Shown one piece after another: positions 20,339 to 29,800 of a stretch of DNA of 31,161 bases. The stretch spans positions 1-31,161 of IMG/VR virus record IMGVR_UViG_3300027734_000221; one strand, given 5' to 3'. This DNA comes from a virus. The translations under genes were made by a program, and so were the position numbers. The notes under the pieces were generated by a model that saw nothing but the letters and a program-made list of their open reading frames with translations, ran no database searches and was not told the DNA's origin. Position 1 is the first letter of the stretch. Each line of letters starts with the position of its first letter.

Positions 20339-20650
20339 ATGTCACGGACATACAGTCAAGAACTAATCAACACGGTTAGTACGTTAAACCCCAACTACCC
20401 AGGGGTTGCGTTAGCAAAAGCATGCATACAAGCGAATCTACCCTCCAAGTATGTAGCTGTAGCACTAAACGTAACTAGGATGACGCTCTATAGCTGGTTC
20501 CGTGGCAAGCCTATTCGCTTTAAGAATCAACAACTTGTCGAAGTGTTTACAGACTTAGTGGAAAGTGATACGGCTAAAGGGTTACTACCAGCTAAAACTA
20601 CTAGCCATGCTAAGGCATACTTAGAGGACATGATCGGACAAAAGATTTAA
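20339..20650 (+). CDS. Small helix-turn-helix protein
   Basis: 103 residues. Residues 36-57 (YVAVALNVTRMTLYSWFRGK) form a clear helix-turn-helix with an aromatic recognition helix and a basic end, as in Cro-like or transposase-type DNA-binding domains. The C-terminus is helical and may dimerise. Start ATG 20339 follows AAGGA. It ends its operon: a hairpin and then a terminator follow. It is a candidate binder of the dispersed dyad, being small and probably dimeric, but nothing direct connects them. Confidence 0.75.
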   Translation: MSRTYSQELINTVSTLNPNYPGVALAKACIQANLPSKYVAVALNVTRMTLYSWFRGKPIRFKNQQLVEVFTDLVESDTAKGLLPAKTTSHAKAYLEDMIGQKI

Positions 20651-20673
20651 ACAACGGGGGAAAACGAGTATTG

Positions 20674-20689
20674 CGTCGGCTCGGCGACG
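20674..20689 (+). other. Short hairpin between HTH gene and terminator
   Basis: CGTCG (20674-20678) pairs with CGACG (20685-20689) around GCTCGG. There is no T-run. It lies in the 131-bp gap before the primase gene; its function is unknown. Confidence 0.45.
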
Positions 20690-20745
20690 TTAAATAGCCT
20701 GTACCTTTCATATAAAACACACGTTAGTACCCCACCCAATAACCT

Positions 20746-20768
20746 AGCCGAGGATTTCTCGGCTTTTT
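20746..20768 (+). terminator. Intrinsic terminator directly before the primase gene
   Basis: AGCCGAG with CTCGGCT (7 bp), loop GATTT, then a run of five T. It ends only 13 bases before the start codon of the primase-helicase. Confidence 0.9.
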
Positions 20769-20781
20769 AGACTCTGCGCAT

Positions 20782-23691
20782 ATGTTAAAACAATTTTATG
20801 AGAAAGCATTGCCATCGCAGGGTGTTTATTGTGTAAGCGGTATAGAGCAAGCAACGAAGAAAACAACTAACCGCTTTGCTGAAACACTTGATGATGTATT
20901 TAAATTAGTAGACAAACTTAAAGGACAGAAGTTAAACGTATTTGTAGCACTAGGTAGCTTTGACGGGTTCAGTAGAAAAGCTGACAACTGCCTGTTCTTC
21001 CGTTCATTGTTTGTTGACCTTGACGTTGGAGAGGGTAAAGCATATGCCGACAAGGGCGAGGCGCATACAGCCTTATGGAAATTCATTGGTGAAACAGGTT
21101 TGCCAGATCCTGTTTGTATTGATTCTGGTGGTGGCTTGCATGCCTATTGGATTATGGATAGGGATATACCTATTAGTGAGTATCTGCCTTACGCGCATCA
21201 ATTCAAAGCTTTCGTACTGGATAAAATCTCGGCAGACCCGTCGGTAATGGCAGATGCGGCGCGCATTATGCGTTGCCCAGAAACATTTAATCAAAAGTTT
21301 GACCCACCAGAACCTACGTCAGTTATTGGCGATGAGATTTATGTCTATGACTGGGACGAGTTTAAAAAGTTTTTTGACGGACAAGTAGAGTCCAAGCCTA
21401 ACGACGTGCTAGCAAACGTTAAGAAGGGGCTAGACGAAGACACAATGGCTATGAAGAAGCTTGATAACTTTGAGTGGGACTTCAACAAGATAGCTGTGCG
21501 TTCTTTAGAGGGGAGCGGTTGTGCGCAGGTCAAATACTGGCTAGAGAATGAAACTACGCTAGGCTACGACGACTGGTTCTCCAGCATGAACATCGCTTAC
21601 TTCTGTAAAGATGGCGACCAGATGATCCATGAGGTTTCTAAAGGACACCCAGACTATACCGTCAAAGCTGTAGAAGAAAAGAAACTTGAGTTCGTTAAGC
21701 GTGGTAAGCCACAGACTTGCGACTATTTAGCCAGCCAACACCCAGACAGATGCAAAGGATGCAAACATCGTGGAAAAATCCATACCCCAATCGTTTTGGG
21801 AAAAACTCTTAGAGAAATTACCGACGAACCAATTGTCGAACCAACCACAGGAGAACCAAGCGCTGACCAAATCAACGCCCTCCTCGGAACCCAAACCTAT
21901 GAAGCGGAACCAATTCGGGAGACATCGGATACCCAAAAAATTCCAAAATTCCCAGAATTTTTAACACCATATAGCCGTGGAGAATTAGGTGGAGTTTATT
22001 ACAACCCGCCACCAAAAGTGGATAAAAAAGGTAACAGAGAGTATTTAGACCCAGTAGAAATCTTGGCGCACGTATTATATCCCGTACGTCGTTTGTTTAG
22101 CCCGTTAGATGGCGAGTGCATGACAATGCATTTGGTTTTACCTAATGATGGGTTAAAAGAGTTTTTGCTTCCAATGAAGTCAGTGTATGCGCTAGAAGAA
22201 TTAAAGAAGACACTAGCGTTTCACCAAGTAATTTACACCCCTAAATGGATTAACAACATACAAGAATATCTTGTGAAATGGAGCCAGTACATGATTAATG
22301 TAGGAAAAGCGCAAATGATGCGTATGCAGTTAGGTTGGACAGCAGTAAACAATACAGAAGAATGGAAGACAAGAAGCTTTGTTATTGGCGAACGTGAGAT
22401 TACGATTGATAAAGAAATAGTAGAGTCTCCCGTATCCCCGTATATCAGGGGGGTAGTAAAACACTTTAAAGCAGTAGGCACGTATGAGCGCTGGCAAGAG
22501 TCTGCAAATGAGCTTAACCGTCCAGGGTTTGAACTCCATGCCATGACATGTTTAGCTGGGTTTGGTACTACCTTGATGGCTTACATGTCTACCCCAGGCG
22601 TTGTTATATCCCTTCTTGGTAGGTCAGGTTGTGCTAAGACTGGAGCTATGTACGCTGGCATTAGCGCCTTTGGAGACCCAGATGCACTCAGCGTGTTTGA
22701 GAGTACAGACAACGGTTTGACTGGTCGCATGCTTGGCTTGAAGAACTTGATGTTTGGTGTTGACGAGATTGGTAACAAAGACCCCAAGCCTCTATCTCAG
22801 TTAGTACATAACGTCTCTAACGGTAAAGCCAAGATTCGCATGCAAGCATCGGTCAACGCTGAGCGTGTTACAGAGATGTCAGCTTCTTTGATAACCATAT
22901 TAACTACCAACGAATCTGTTTACAACAAGTTTGAACTTCATAAGGGAAGCCCTGACGGAGAAGTAGCACGTTTGATTGAGTTCTTAATTGAGCAACCAAA
23001 CGACCTAAAAGGGACTGACGGCGCTAAGCTAGGTGTTCATATCTTTGATGCGTTCAAACATAACTACGGTCATGCAGGTCCTAAGTTTATTATTGCAGCG
23101 CTAGAGGCTGGTGACATTCAGATTAAGAAGCGGATTGACTACTGGATTAATAGATACTTAACTGATACAGGCGGTGACTCTGCTTATCGTTTTCACCAAA
23201 ACTTTGTAGCAGCGGTGTTTACAGCTGGTGAGTTGGCTGTTGATGCTGGCATCGTTAACTATGACTTAGAGCGTATCTATGCCAAGGTAATTGCTGAGCT
23301 TAACAATATCAAGCTTAATGTTATCAAGGTTAACCATACAGACTACGCCGCAATTCTTGCTGACTTTATGTACGAGAACATGGGTAACACGCTACGCATT
23401 AAAGACGGAAGGGTTACTGACGAGCCTCGTGGTAAGTTGGTAGCAAGGGTAGCTATGGATGAGCCAACCCGTGTATCTAAAGATGCGTTAAAAGAATACC
23501 TGCATAAGAAGAAGATTGCTCCACGAGAGTTTGAAAAGTATATGTTGGAGTCTGGCGACATGCTAGATAAGGCGGCTAAGAAACACTTGGAGACTGGATG
23601 GAAACCAACCACCACAACTAAGGCGGCTAACGTGTATCTGTTTAAAAACTCAATGGAGTTTATGGATGTTGAATCCCACTCAGATCATTGA
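20782..23691 (+). CDS. Primase-helicase (AEP-like primase plus DUF927-like ATPase)
   Basis: 969 residues. The N-terminal part has archaeo-eukaryotic primase features: Asp79-x-Asp81 (FVDLDVG), SGGGLHAYW with His120, and Asp158 in DAARIMR. Cys313, Cys324, Cys327 and His329 (CKGCKH) could form a zinc site. The C-terminal ATPase has Walker A GRSGCAKTG (Gly613 to Thr620) and Walker B FGVDEIG (Asp661, Glu662), as in DUF927-type helicases. One polypeptide can thus prime and unwind DNA for the polymerase at 10789. There is no Shine-Dalgarno sequence before ATG 20782, and a terminator lies 13 bases upstream, so expression must be special. The linker region contains an iteron pair copied from the origin-like region. 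Confidence 0.9.
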   Translation: MLKQFYEKALPSQGVYCVSGIEQATKKTTNRFAETLDDVFKLVDKLKGQKLNVFVALGSFDGFSRKADNCLFFRSLFVDLDVGEGKAYADKGEAHTALWKFIGETGLPDPVCIDSGGGLHAYWIMDRDIPISEYLPYAHQFKAFVLDKISADPSVMADAARIMRCPETFNQKFDPPEPTSVIGDEIYVYDWDEFKKFFDGQVESKPNDVLANVKKGLDEDTMAMKKLDNFEWDFNKIAVRSLEGSGCAQVKYWLENETTLGYDDWFSSMNIAYFCKDGDQMIHEVSKGHPDYTVKAVEEKKLEFVKRGKPQTCDYLASQHPDRCKGCKHRGKIHTPIVLGKTLREITDEPIVEPTTGEPSADQINALLGTQTYEAEPIRETSDTQKIPKFPEFLTPYSRGELGGVYYNPPPKVDKKGNREYLDPVEILAHVLYPVRRLFSPLDGECMTMHLVLPNDGLKEFLLPMKSVYALEELKKTLAFHQVIYTPKWINNIQEYLVKWSQYMINVGKAQMMRMQLGWTAVNNTEEWKTRSFVIGEREITIDKEIVESPVSPYIRGVVKHFKAVGTYERWQESANELNRPGFELHAMTCLAGFGTTLMAYMSTPGVVISLLGRSGCAKTGAMYAGISAFGDPDALSVFESTDNGLTGRMLGLKNLMFGVDEIGNKDPKPLSQLVHNVSNGKAKIRMQASVNAERVTEMSASLITILTTNESVYNKFELHKGSPDGEVARLIEFLIEQPNDLKGTDGAKLGVHIFDAFKHNYGHAGPKFIIAALEAGDIQIKKRIDYWINRYLTDTGGDSAYRFHQNFVAAVFTAGELAVDAGIVNYDLERIYAKVIAELNNIKLNVIKVNHTDYAAILADFMYENMGNTLRIKDGRVTDEPRGKLVARVAMDEPTRVSKDALKEYLHKKKIAPREFEKYMLESGDMLDKAAKKHLETGWKPTTTTKAANVYLFKNSMEFMDVESHSDH
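21935..21954. repeat. Origin iteron pair inside the primase-helicase gene
   Basis: Bases 21935-21952 equal 1061-1078 exactly (18 bases): one complete iteron (21939-21946) and a second with one mismatch (21947-21954). It codes for part of QKIPKFPEF in the linker between the primase and ATPase parts. Confidence 0.75.
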
Positions 23692-23875
23692 ACCAGAATG
23701 GTTGCTTCCGTTTGAGGGTATGGATGTGGGGAATAGTTTTTTTATTCCTACACTCCGCCCAGCAGAACTTATTTACTCAATAGACTGCGGCGCTAAGCGG
23801 GCTGGTGTGCGGGTAAAGAGTTACGTGACTTCAAAAGAAGGGTTTCTAGGGGTACGTTGCTGGCGTACCGCCTAG
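23666..23875 (+). CDS. Small protein, unknown
   Basis: 69 residues, with an aromatic/hydrophobic first half (PEWLLPFEGMDVGNSFFIPT) and a basic second half containing two Cys (DCGAKRAG, VRCWR). It looks like a small beta-barrel or DNA-binding domain; no family recognised. It overlaps the primase-helicase end by 26 bases, with GGAG upstream. It is the last plus-strand gene, and its stop shares two bases with the stop of the converging minus-strand gene. Confidence 0.75.
   Translation: MLNPTQIIEPEWLLPFEGMDVGNSFFIPTLRPAELIYSIDCGAKRAGVRVKSYVTSKEGFLGVRCWRTA
23846..23875. terminator. Convergent hairpin spanning both stop codons
   Basis: CTAGGGGTACG (23846-23856) pairs with CGTACC and CCTAG (23864-23869, 23871-23875), an 11-bp stem with one bulged G at 23870 and loop TTGCTGG. 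Both opposing stop codons lie in the CCTAGG palindrome at its base. With no T-run on either side it is not a standard terminator, but it is placed to end or slow transcription from both directions. Confidence 0.5.
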
Positions 23876-26800
23876 GGTTTAATGTCGTACGCTTCAAACG
23901 TATCAACAATATTACGCTTAATAATATTTTGCTGGAAGTTTAAGTCTTTTAATAATTCTGTTTTTTCTTTCGGTGACAGATCCATCATTCTAACTCTTTT
24001 AGCTTCTGCTCTCATAACGTTTATGGCTGGTAAACTTTTATCGTAAGTAGCCACTATAACTTCAGCTAAAGGATTTTTATCCAAGTAATCTGCGTAACCT
24101 TCTGGGTTTGCTTTTTTGTACGTGTTTAATACTTCGCTTATCTTTTTAACTTTTTCTTCTACTTGTACAAATTCTTTGTTATCTATATTAGACTTGGCTC
24201 CTATAAACGAACCTAAAAATGGTAGGTCTGTCTTAGGATTAAATTCTTTTTCTCCACTTACTAAATAAGCGCCAGAAACCATAGCGTCAATTATTTTTCC
24301 TATGCCGTCAGCGTAACTGTTAGTAAGAAAATAAATACTATTAGGAGACCAATCATAGTCACCATTTGTAGCGTTAAACAACGCTTTGGATATTATTTTA
24401 TATGTCTCAGGAATGTGATCACCACCCATGTAAGCATCACCCATACGACGGTTAGAGTCTCCGTAAATCTGTTGTCCTAAACCATTCTTATTAACAACAA
24501 ACTCAAGTACGGGTCTTGCAAAGCTTGGCATTGCAGAATCTAAAGCCCACAGTGCAGGGTTATCTCTAACATCCATACGAGATACTGGGATTGGAATAAA
24601 CGAATCTAAAGCAATGTTAGTTCCAATAGCAAACATAGCGTCGCCAAATGATTGGCGACCAAACCCTACAGCCGCTAATTGAGCGCCAGCCGCTGCAAAC
24701 GCGCCCCAACCAAATCCCCAAGGCATCTGGAATGGCTTGTCAAAACCAGGAACATGGAACCTAGCAAATCTGGTCCATTTATTCATATCATCAACTAAAG
24801 TTTTGTTGCGTCCCATTTCGTCGTCGTCTGCCATCATATAAGACATCACGTAGAAAAGCGCACCTGCTGACATCAACGTAGTAAACATATACCGAGAATT
24901 AGTACTCTTTTGTGCATAGTTCTTTTTAAAATCAGCTAACGCTTCAGGGTTTTCTGAAATACTTTTTGGTAAGTTTTTAATAGCTCTTTCAAGACTGTAA
25001 GGAAACGCTGGTATTAATGACTCAATAGCACGTAAAGCTCCAGTTGCAGACGGGCGGAAGAACATAAATACTGCACCTAACCCCTTACCATATTCGCCTA
25101 CTTGCTCGAAGTTAGCTAAGTTTTTAGCAAATTCAGCTGCTTTAATAGACGCAGATTTTTCGTCCAGCTTGCCAACTTTTATGTAATTTTGTTTAGCAAT
25201 ACCATAGGCAATAGAACGGCTAGCAATCTCAAACATGTTAGTCCAACCGTCTATTAATTTATTTAACTGCCCTGCGTTACGCATTATCATGCCACGACCA
25301 AGTTCTTTTTCAAGCTGTTTAAAGTTAGACTTAATAGTCATACCTTCTAGGTATTCAGTCATACCACCTTGAAGAATATACTCAGCCATGTTTCTAATGT
25401 CGGGGTCTTTTGTAGTTTTGGCTAAGTGTTTTAATAACCCTAGATTTTTAGAGTCATACAGTTTTGCCACTTTATAAGCTTTACCAAGAACACCACGTGC
25501 ACTAACTTTTTCTGCTACTTCTGAAATAAATCTAGCTGACTCTTTTAATCCCATGTCAGCACCGATAGCCCAAGCGTTGGTCAATGCGTCACGAACAAAG
25601 TTTAATGGAGCAAAGTTGTAGTTGTAGCGGGTGTGCATTTGACCTAATCCGCTAGTAATTTTATTAGCTATGTCAGTAACAACCCATGTATCTTTATACG
25701 TGCTACGGATAGAATTAAGTAGCCGTGGGTCCATAATTTGAATAACGTCCATGCTACCGTCAGGGTTCATACTAAAAATAGTATGTTCTGTAGGCAATGC
25801 TTTTATAGCATCTGGAGTGCGTTCTTCAAAAGTTAAAGTTTTAATTACTTCAGCTTCTATATGGCCTTGACCATTAGGGTTATATTTATTAGCTTTAGAG
25901 GCATTCTTAATAGCTAAACCTAAGTCTTTTCTGCCAGCACGACCAGCTGCCTTAACTGCGTCAGACATTGATTGCAATATTGGATTAAATGAAACGCTAC
26001 TACGTCCATCCATTGACTGTGGTACGTCTTGCATTTCTTTACCACCGCCCATATCGTCAAAGTTAAAACCTTCGTCCACTTTACTTTTTTTATCAACACC
26101 TTTTAAAGGTACATAGTTTTCAAACCCGTAGAAGTTTACAAAATTTGAAACTTTATCTGACCAATAATTACCTTCTTTATTAAGTTCAATTGTAGCGTTA
26201 TGTATTTCTTTAATAGAATCAATAATGTCGTCTAATATTTCTTTGTGCGGGCTATTCTTGTAATCTTTAATTTTTGCTCTTGCAGCTTGTGCGCTTAAAC
26301 CTGTAGCGTTGTATATTACTGCGTCTGGGTCAATACTATTAGCCAACGCTTCTGGTGTTACAGTTTTAATTTGTTCAGCGCTTAGGTCAGCAAGTGGGTC
26401 AACGTATTTATTGTTAATTACTCTTTTGCCTGTAGTTGAGTCTATTGCAATATTACCGTTTGCGTCGCGCATAAAAATCATAGAGTCTAACTCGTACCTA
26501 AGTTTTTTAACTTGGTCTTCACTCAATGTTTTTTGTTTGAGTAGATCTGTAATTTCTTTTCTGCGGTCAGCAGCTGTAATGGTGTTGTTTCTAAGGTTTT
26601 TATTTTTATTATCTAAAGGCACCTTTAGAATGAACTTAACCATATTACGTTCTTCAGTATGCAAAGCTTCTAACATCTGATGTAAATAGTTAAGCGACTC
26701 TTTTAAATCGAAACCAGTTGCCTTTCTAAAATCAAAAAGACCTTTGCTCAACACTTCATACGGACCTTGAATCATTGAATTAAAATAATTTTTAGCCAAG

Positions 26801-29800
26801 CCAGACGCTAAAGTTAACTGAGTGTAAAAATTATTAATTCTTGGACCAGTGTATTCTAGTACACCAGCTAAATCCATTTGATCTTGTCTGTATTTTGCTT
26901 CGTAACGTTTGTTTACCAACGCACGAACAACGTCTCTTAAACCTTTTGCAGTAAATAACATGTCTTTAAAATATTTTAAAGTTTTAGGTTGTTGGTCTGG
27001 TGGTAAATCATACTGTTTATTTTTAACGTCAATAGTTTCTTCTTGGCGTAATTCTTTTTCTGTGACTGGAGGCGCAGCTGTGGCGTAAGAAACTTCTGCG
27101 CCAGCAAACTCAGTTGGAATAGCAGCGATTCTAGACAAGTCTTCTAGAAGCTCTTTAAATACTATGTATTCATCTGGTCTATTAAACTGCCCTAAACCTA
27201 ACGCCTCAGCTACGTTAGAGATAATTCTTTGAAATAGATTTTTGTTTTCTTCTCTAGTTTTATAAGTCTTTGTAGGTCCAACAGATACATACTGCCTTTC
27301 CTTATCCATATCCATTGTGCGCAAATCAGATTGAAATGCAGAATTACCCCAAAACTCAGCAATGAATTCTTTCATTGTTCCAATGTCGTATTTCTTACCT
27401 AACTTATCTTTTACATAACGGTAGTTATTGTCAAGGCGATTAAGTGCATTCTCTACAGCTTTGCGATCAGCTGCGTTTTTAATAGACGCTAAGTAATTTT
27501 TGCGATTGTCTATTATGTGGTCATTTAAATAGTGCCCTACCTCGTGCATTACTACTTCAGCAAGGGGGCGTTTACCTGTATATACATTTGCTTCGCCTTT
27601 TACAGTAATGACATTATTAGACGGATCAAACTTACCATCTTTGCCATCTTCTACTTCACCAAAACGAATCTGTAAATTCTTTGCTTTCTCACCTTGTTTA
27701 ACTTTTTTATTAATGCCGCCAAACAATTTAATTAGCTGCGTAAATATTTTTGCGTTAGTTCTAGTAGCTCTATCATTTAAAGTTGAGTCAGAAATATTTT
27801 TAATAGCGTCTGATACATTGTTAGCTTTAATATTAGCTTCAAGCGCAGTTACTAACTTAGACTTAGCAGGGGCTTCTTTTTCTTTTTTTTCCGCTTTCTT
27901 AGGTAGCACTTTTTCAGCTGCTTTATTAAATTCTTTTAACTCTTTAGTTAATTGTGTTTCAGCAGCAGCTTCTTGTTCGATGCCCTGTTGAGCTTCTGTT
28001 TCTCGTTTAGCGTCAGCTTCTTTTTTAAGCGTTGCCAATTCTTGAGATAACTCATCAGCTGTAACAGATATTTTGTCTTCTTTTTCTAATTTAAGTTTGC
28101 GCTCGTCGGCATCAGTAGTCTGTTCTTTTCTACTTAACTTAGATACTATTTCTTGTTCAAGAGCTTTTCTAGCAATAATGTTAACTTTGGCTTGCTGCAA
28201 CATATCCAACTTGCCAAGGAATGTGTTCCTAACGTCAGCGTGTTCTTCTCTAGACGTACGTTCTTCTTTAATAATTTGTTTTTTGTTAGCATGCTCAAGG
28301 TAAAGCTCAACTAACTCTTTTGGAGTCATAAACTCAAGCGGACTTCCAGCATCGTATAGTGGGATGCTCGAAACTAAACTAGTAATACGTTTGTTTGTGT
28401 ATTTTTTACCTGTCTCTTTATCTACTTTGCCAGTTAACTCTTCGCGCATTTGTTCGCGCTTAGCGTTTTGTTCTTTGTTCTTTTTAGCAACAATAGATTT
28501 AAGTTTAGGTATTACGCCCATTTTTTGGGCAACAGTATCGTAAGTATCAAAAGCAATCTCGTGCCCTGCATACTGGATTGCGTTGTCAATATCTTTAGGT
28601 GCAGCTGCGCCGTAGTAACTAGGAGTCTCTAAATAGTTTTGTGTAGCTGGAGCAGCTTTAGCGGTTTTAGTTTTTTTAGGTTTTTCTTCAACAACTTCTA
28701 CAGGTGTTTTTTCTACAACTGTTTCTGTAGGTGCTTCTTCTACAACCGTTTCTACAGGTGCTTCTTCTACAACTGTTTCTGTAGGGGCTTCTTCTACAAC
28801 TTGTTCTTCAGCTAATCTAGCTTCTTCATCTAATCTAAATTGTTCAGCAGCTGCGGCGGCTTTAGCTTCTTGGTCGGCTAATGCTTGTTCGTCAATTACT
28901 TCTACACCAGCAAGTTCGTTAATTAAATCTTGAGACTGATTAGTTTCTGCGCCCCATTTTTCTACAAGCTCAGGAAAATCAGAAGTTTCAGCATCTTCTG
29001 GTAAATTAATACCGTTTTGAGACGCCCACCCAAAAAATGATTTAACTGGGTCTAGTGCAGACTGCTGTGTTCCCGCTCCGTCTTGAGGTGCTGATTCAAG
29101 ACTTTGATCGCCGTCCACTCTAGGTCGTCCAAGTCCAACTCCTGTAGTTCCATCGGCGGATATATCTTCTCTGGGTTCTCCAGATATTCCAGCGCCATCT
29201 CCACTTGCTGGAGCGTTAGTCTGTTGAATAGCATCTTGGCCTCCTAATTTAGCTTTTAGTATAGCTATTGCGTTTACGTTTGAAGTGCCGACTGGAATAG
29301 TTATTCCTGCGGCTTTAGCTATTTGCCTATATTCAGATTGCGTAACTTTGTGTCCAGCATCAACCGCAGCCAAATAAGATGGTAAGTCTGTAAATGTAGT
29401 AGCTTGTTTAGCTACAGTTTGTTTTGCAGGGATAGGCGCACCAGCTTTTAAAGCCTCTAATTCTTTTCTTTCTTTTGCTTGTGTAATAGCAGCGGCTTTA
29501 GGATTACCATGTGTGCCAGCATCTAGTTTAGCTTGACGTGTAGCAATAGACTCTTCTAATTTAGTAACCCTAGTTGCTTTTTCTTCATCAGATAGTATGT
29601 CAAACGTTTCTTCTTTTTTAGCAGCAAGCTCATCAGCTGTAAATTGAGTTGCATTGCCTGTATCGTCAAGAACACTTTTTAGCCTGTAGTCAGTTTCTTC
29701 AACGATAGGCGCTTGTTGTTCTTTACCTGCTTCTTTTTCTAAAAGTTTTTCTTTGTCAGCAGCTTTTTGTAATTCTTTTACATCTAATTTTCCTTGCGCT

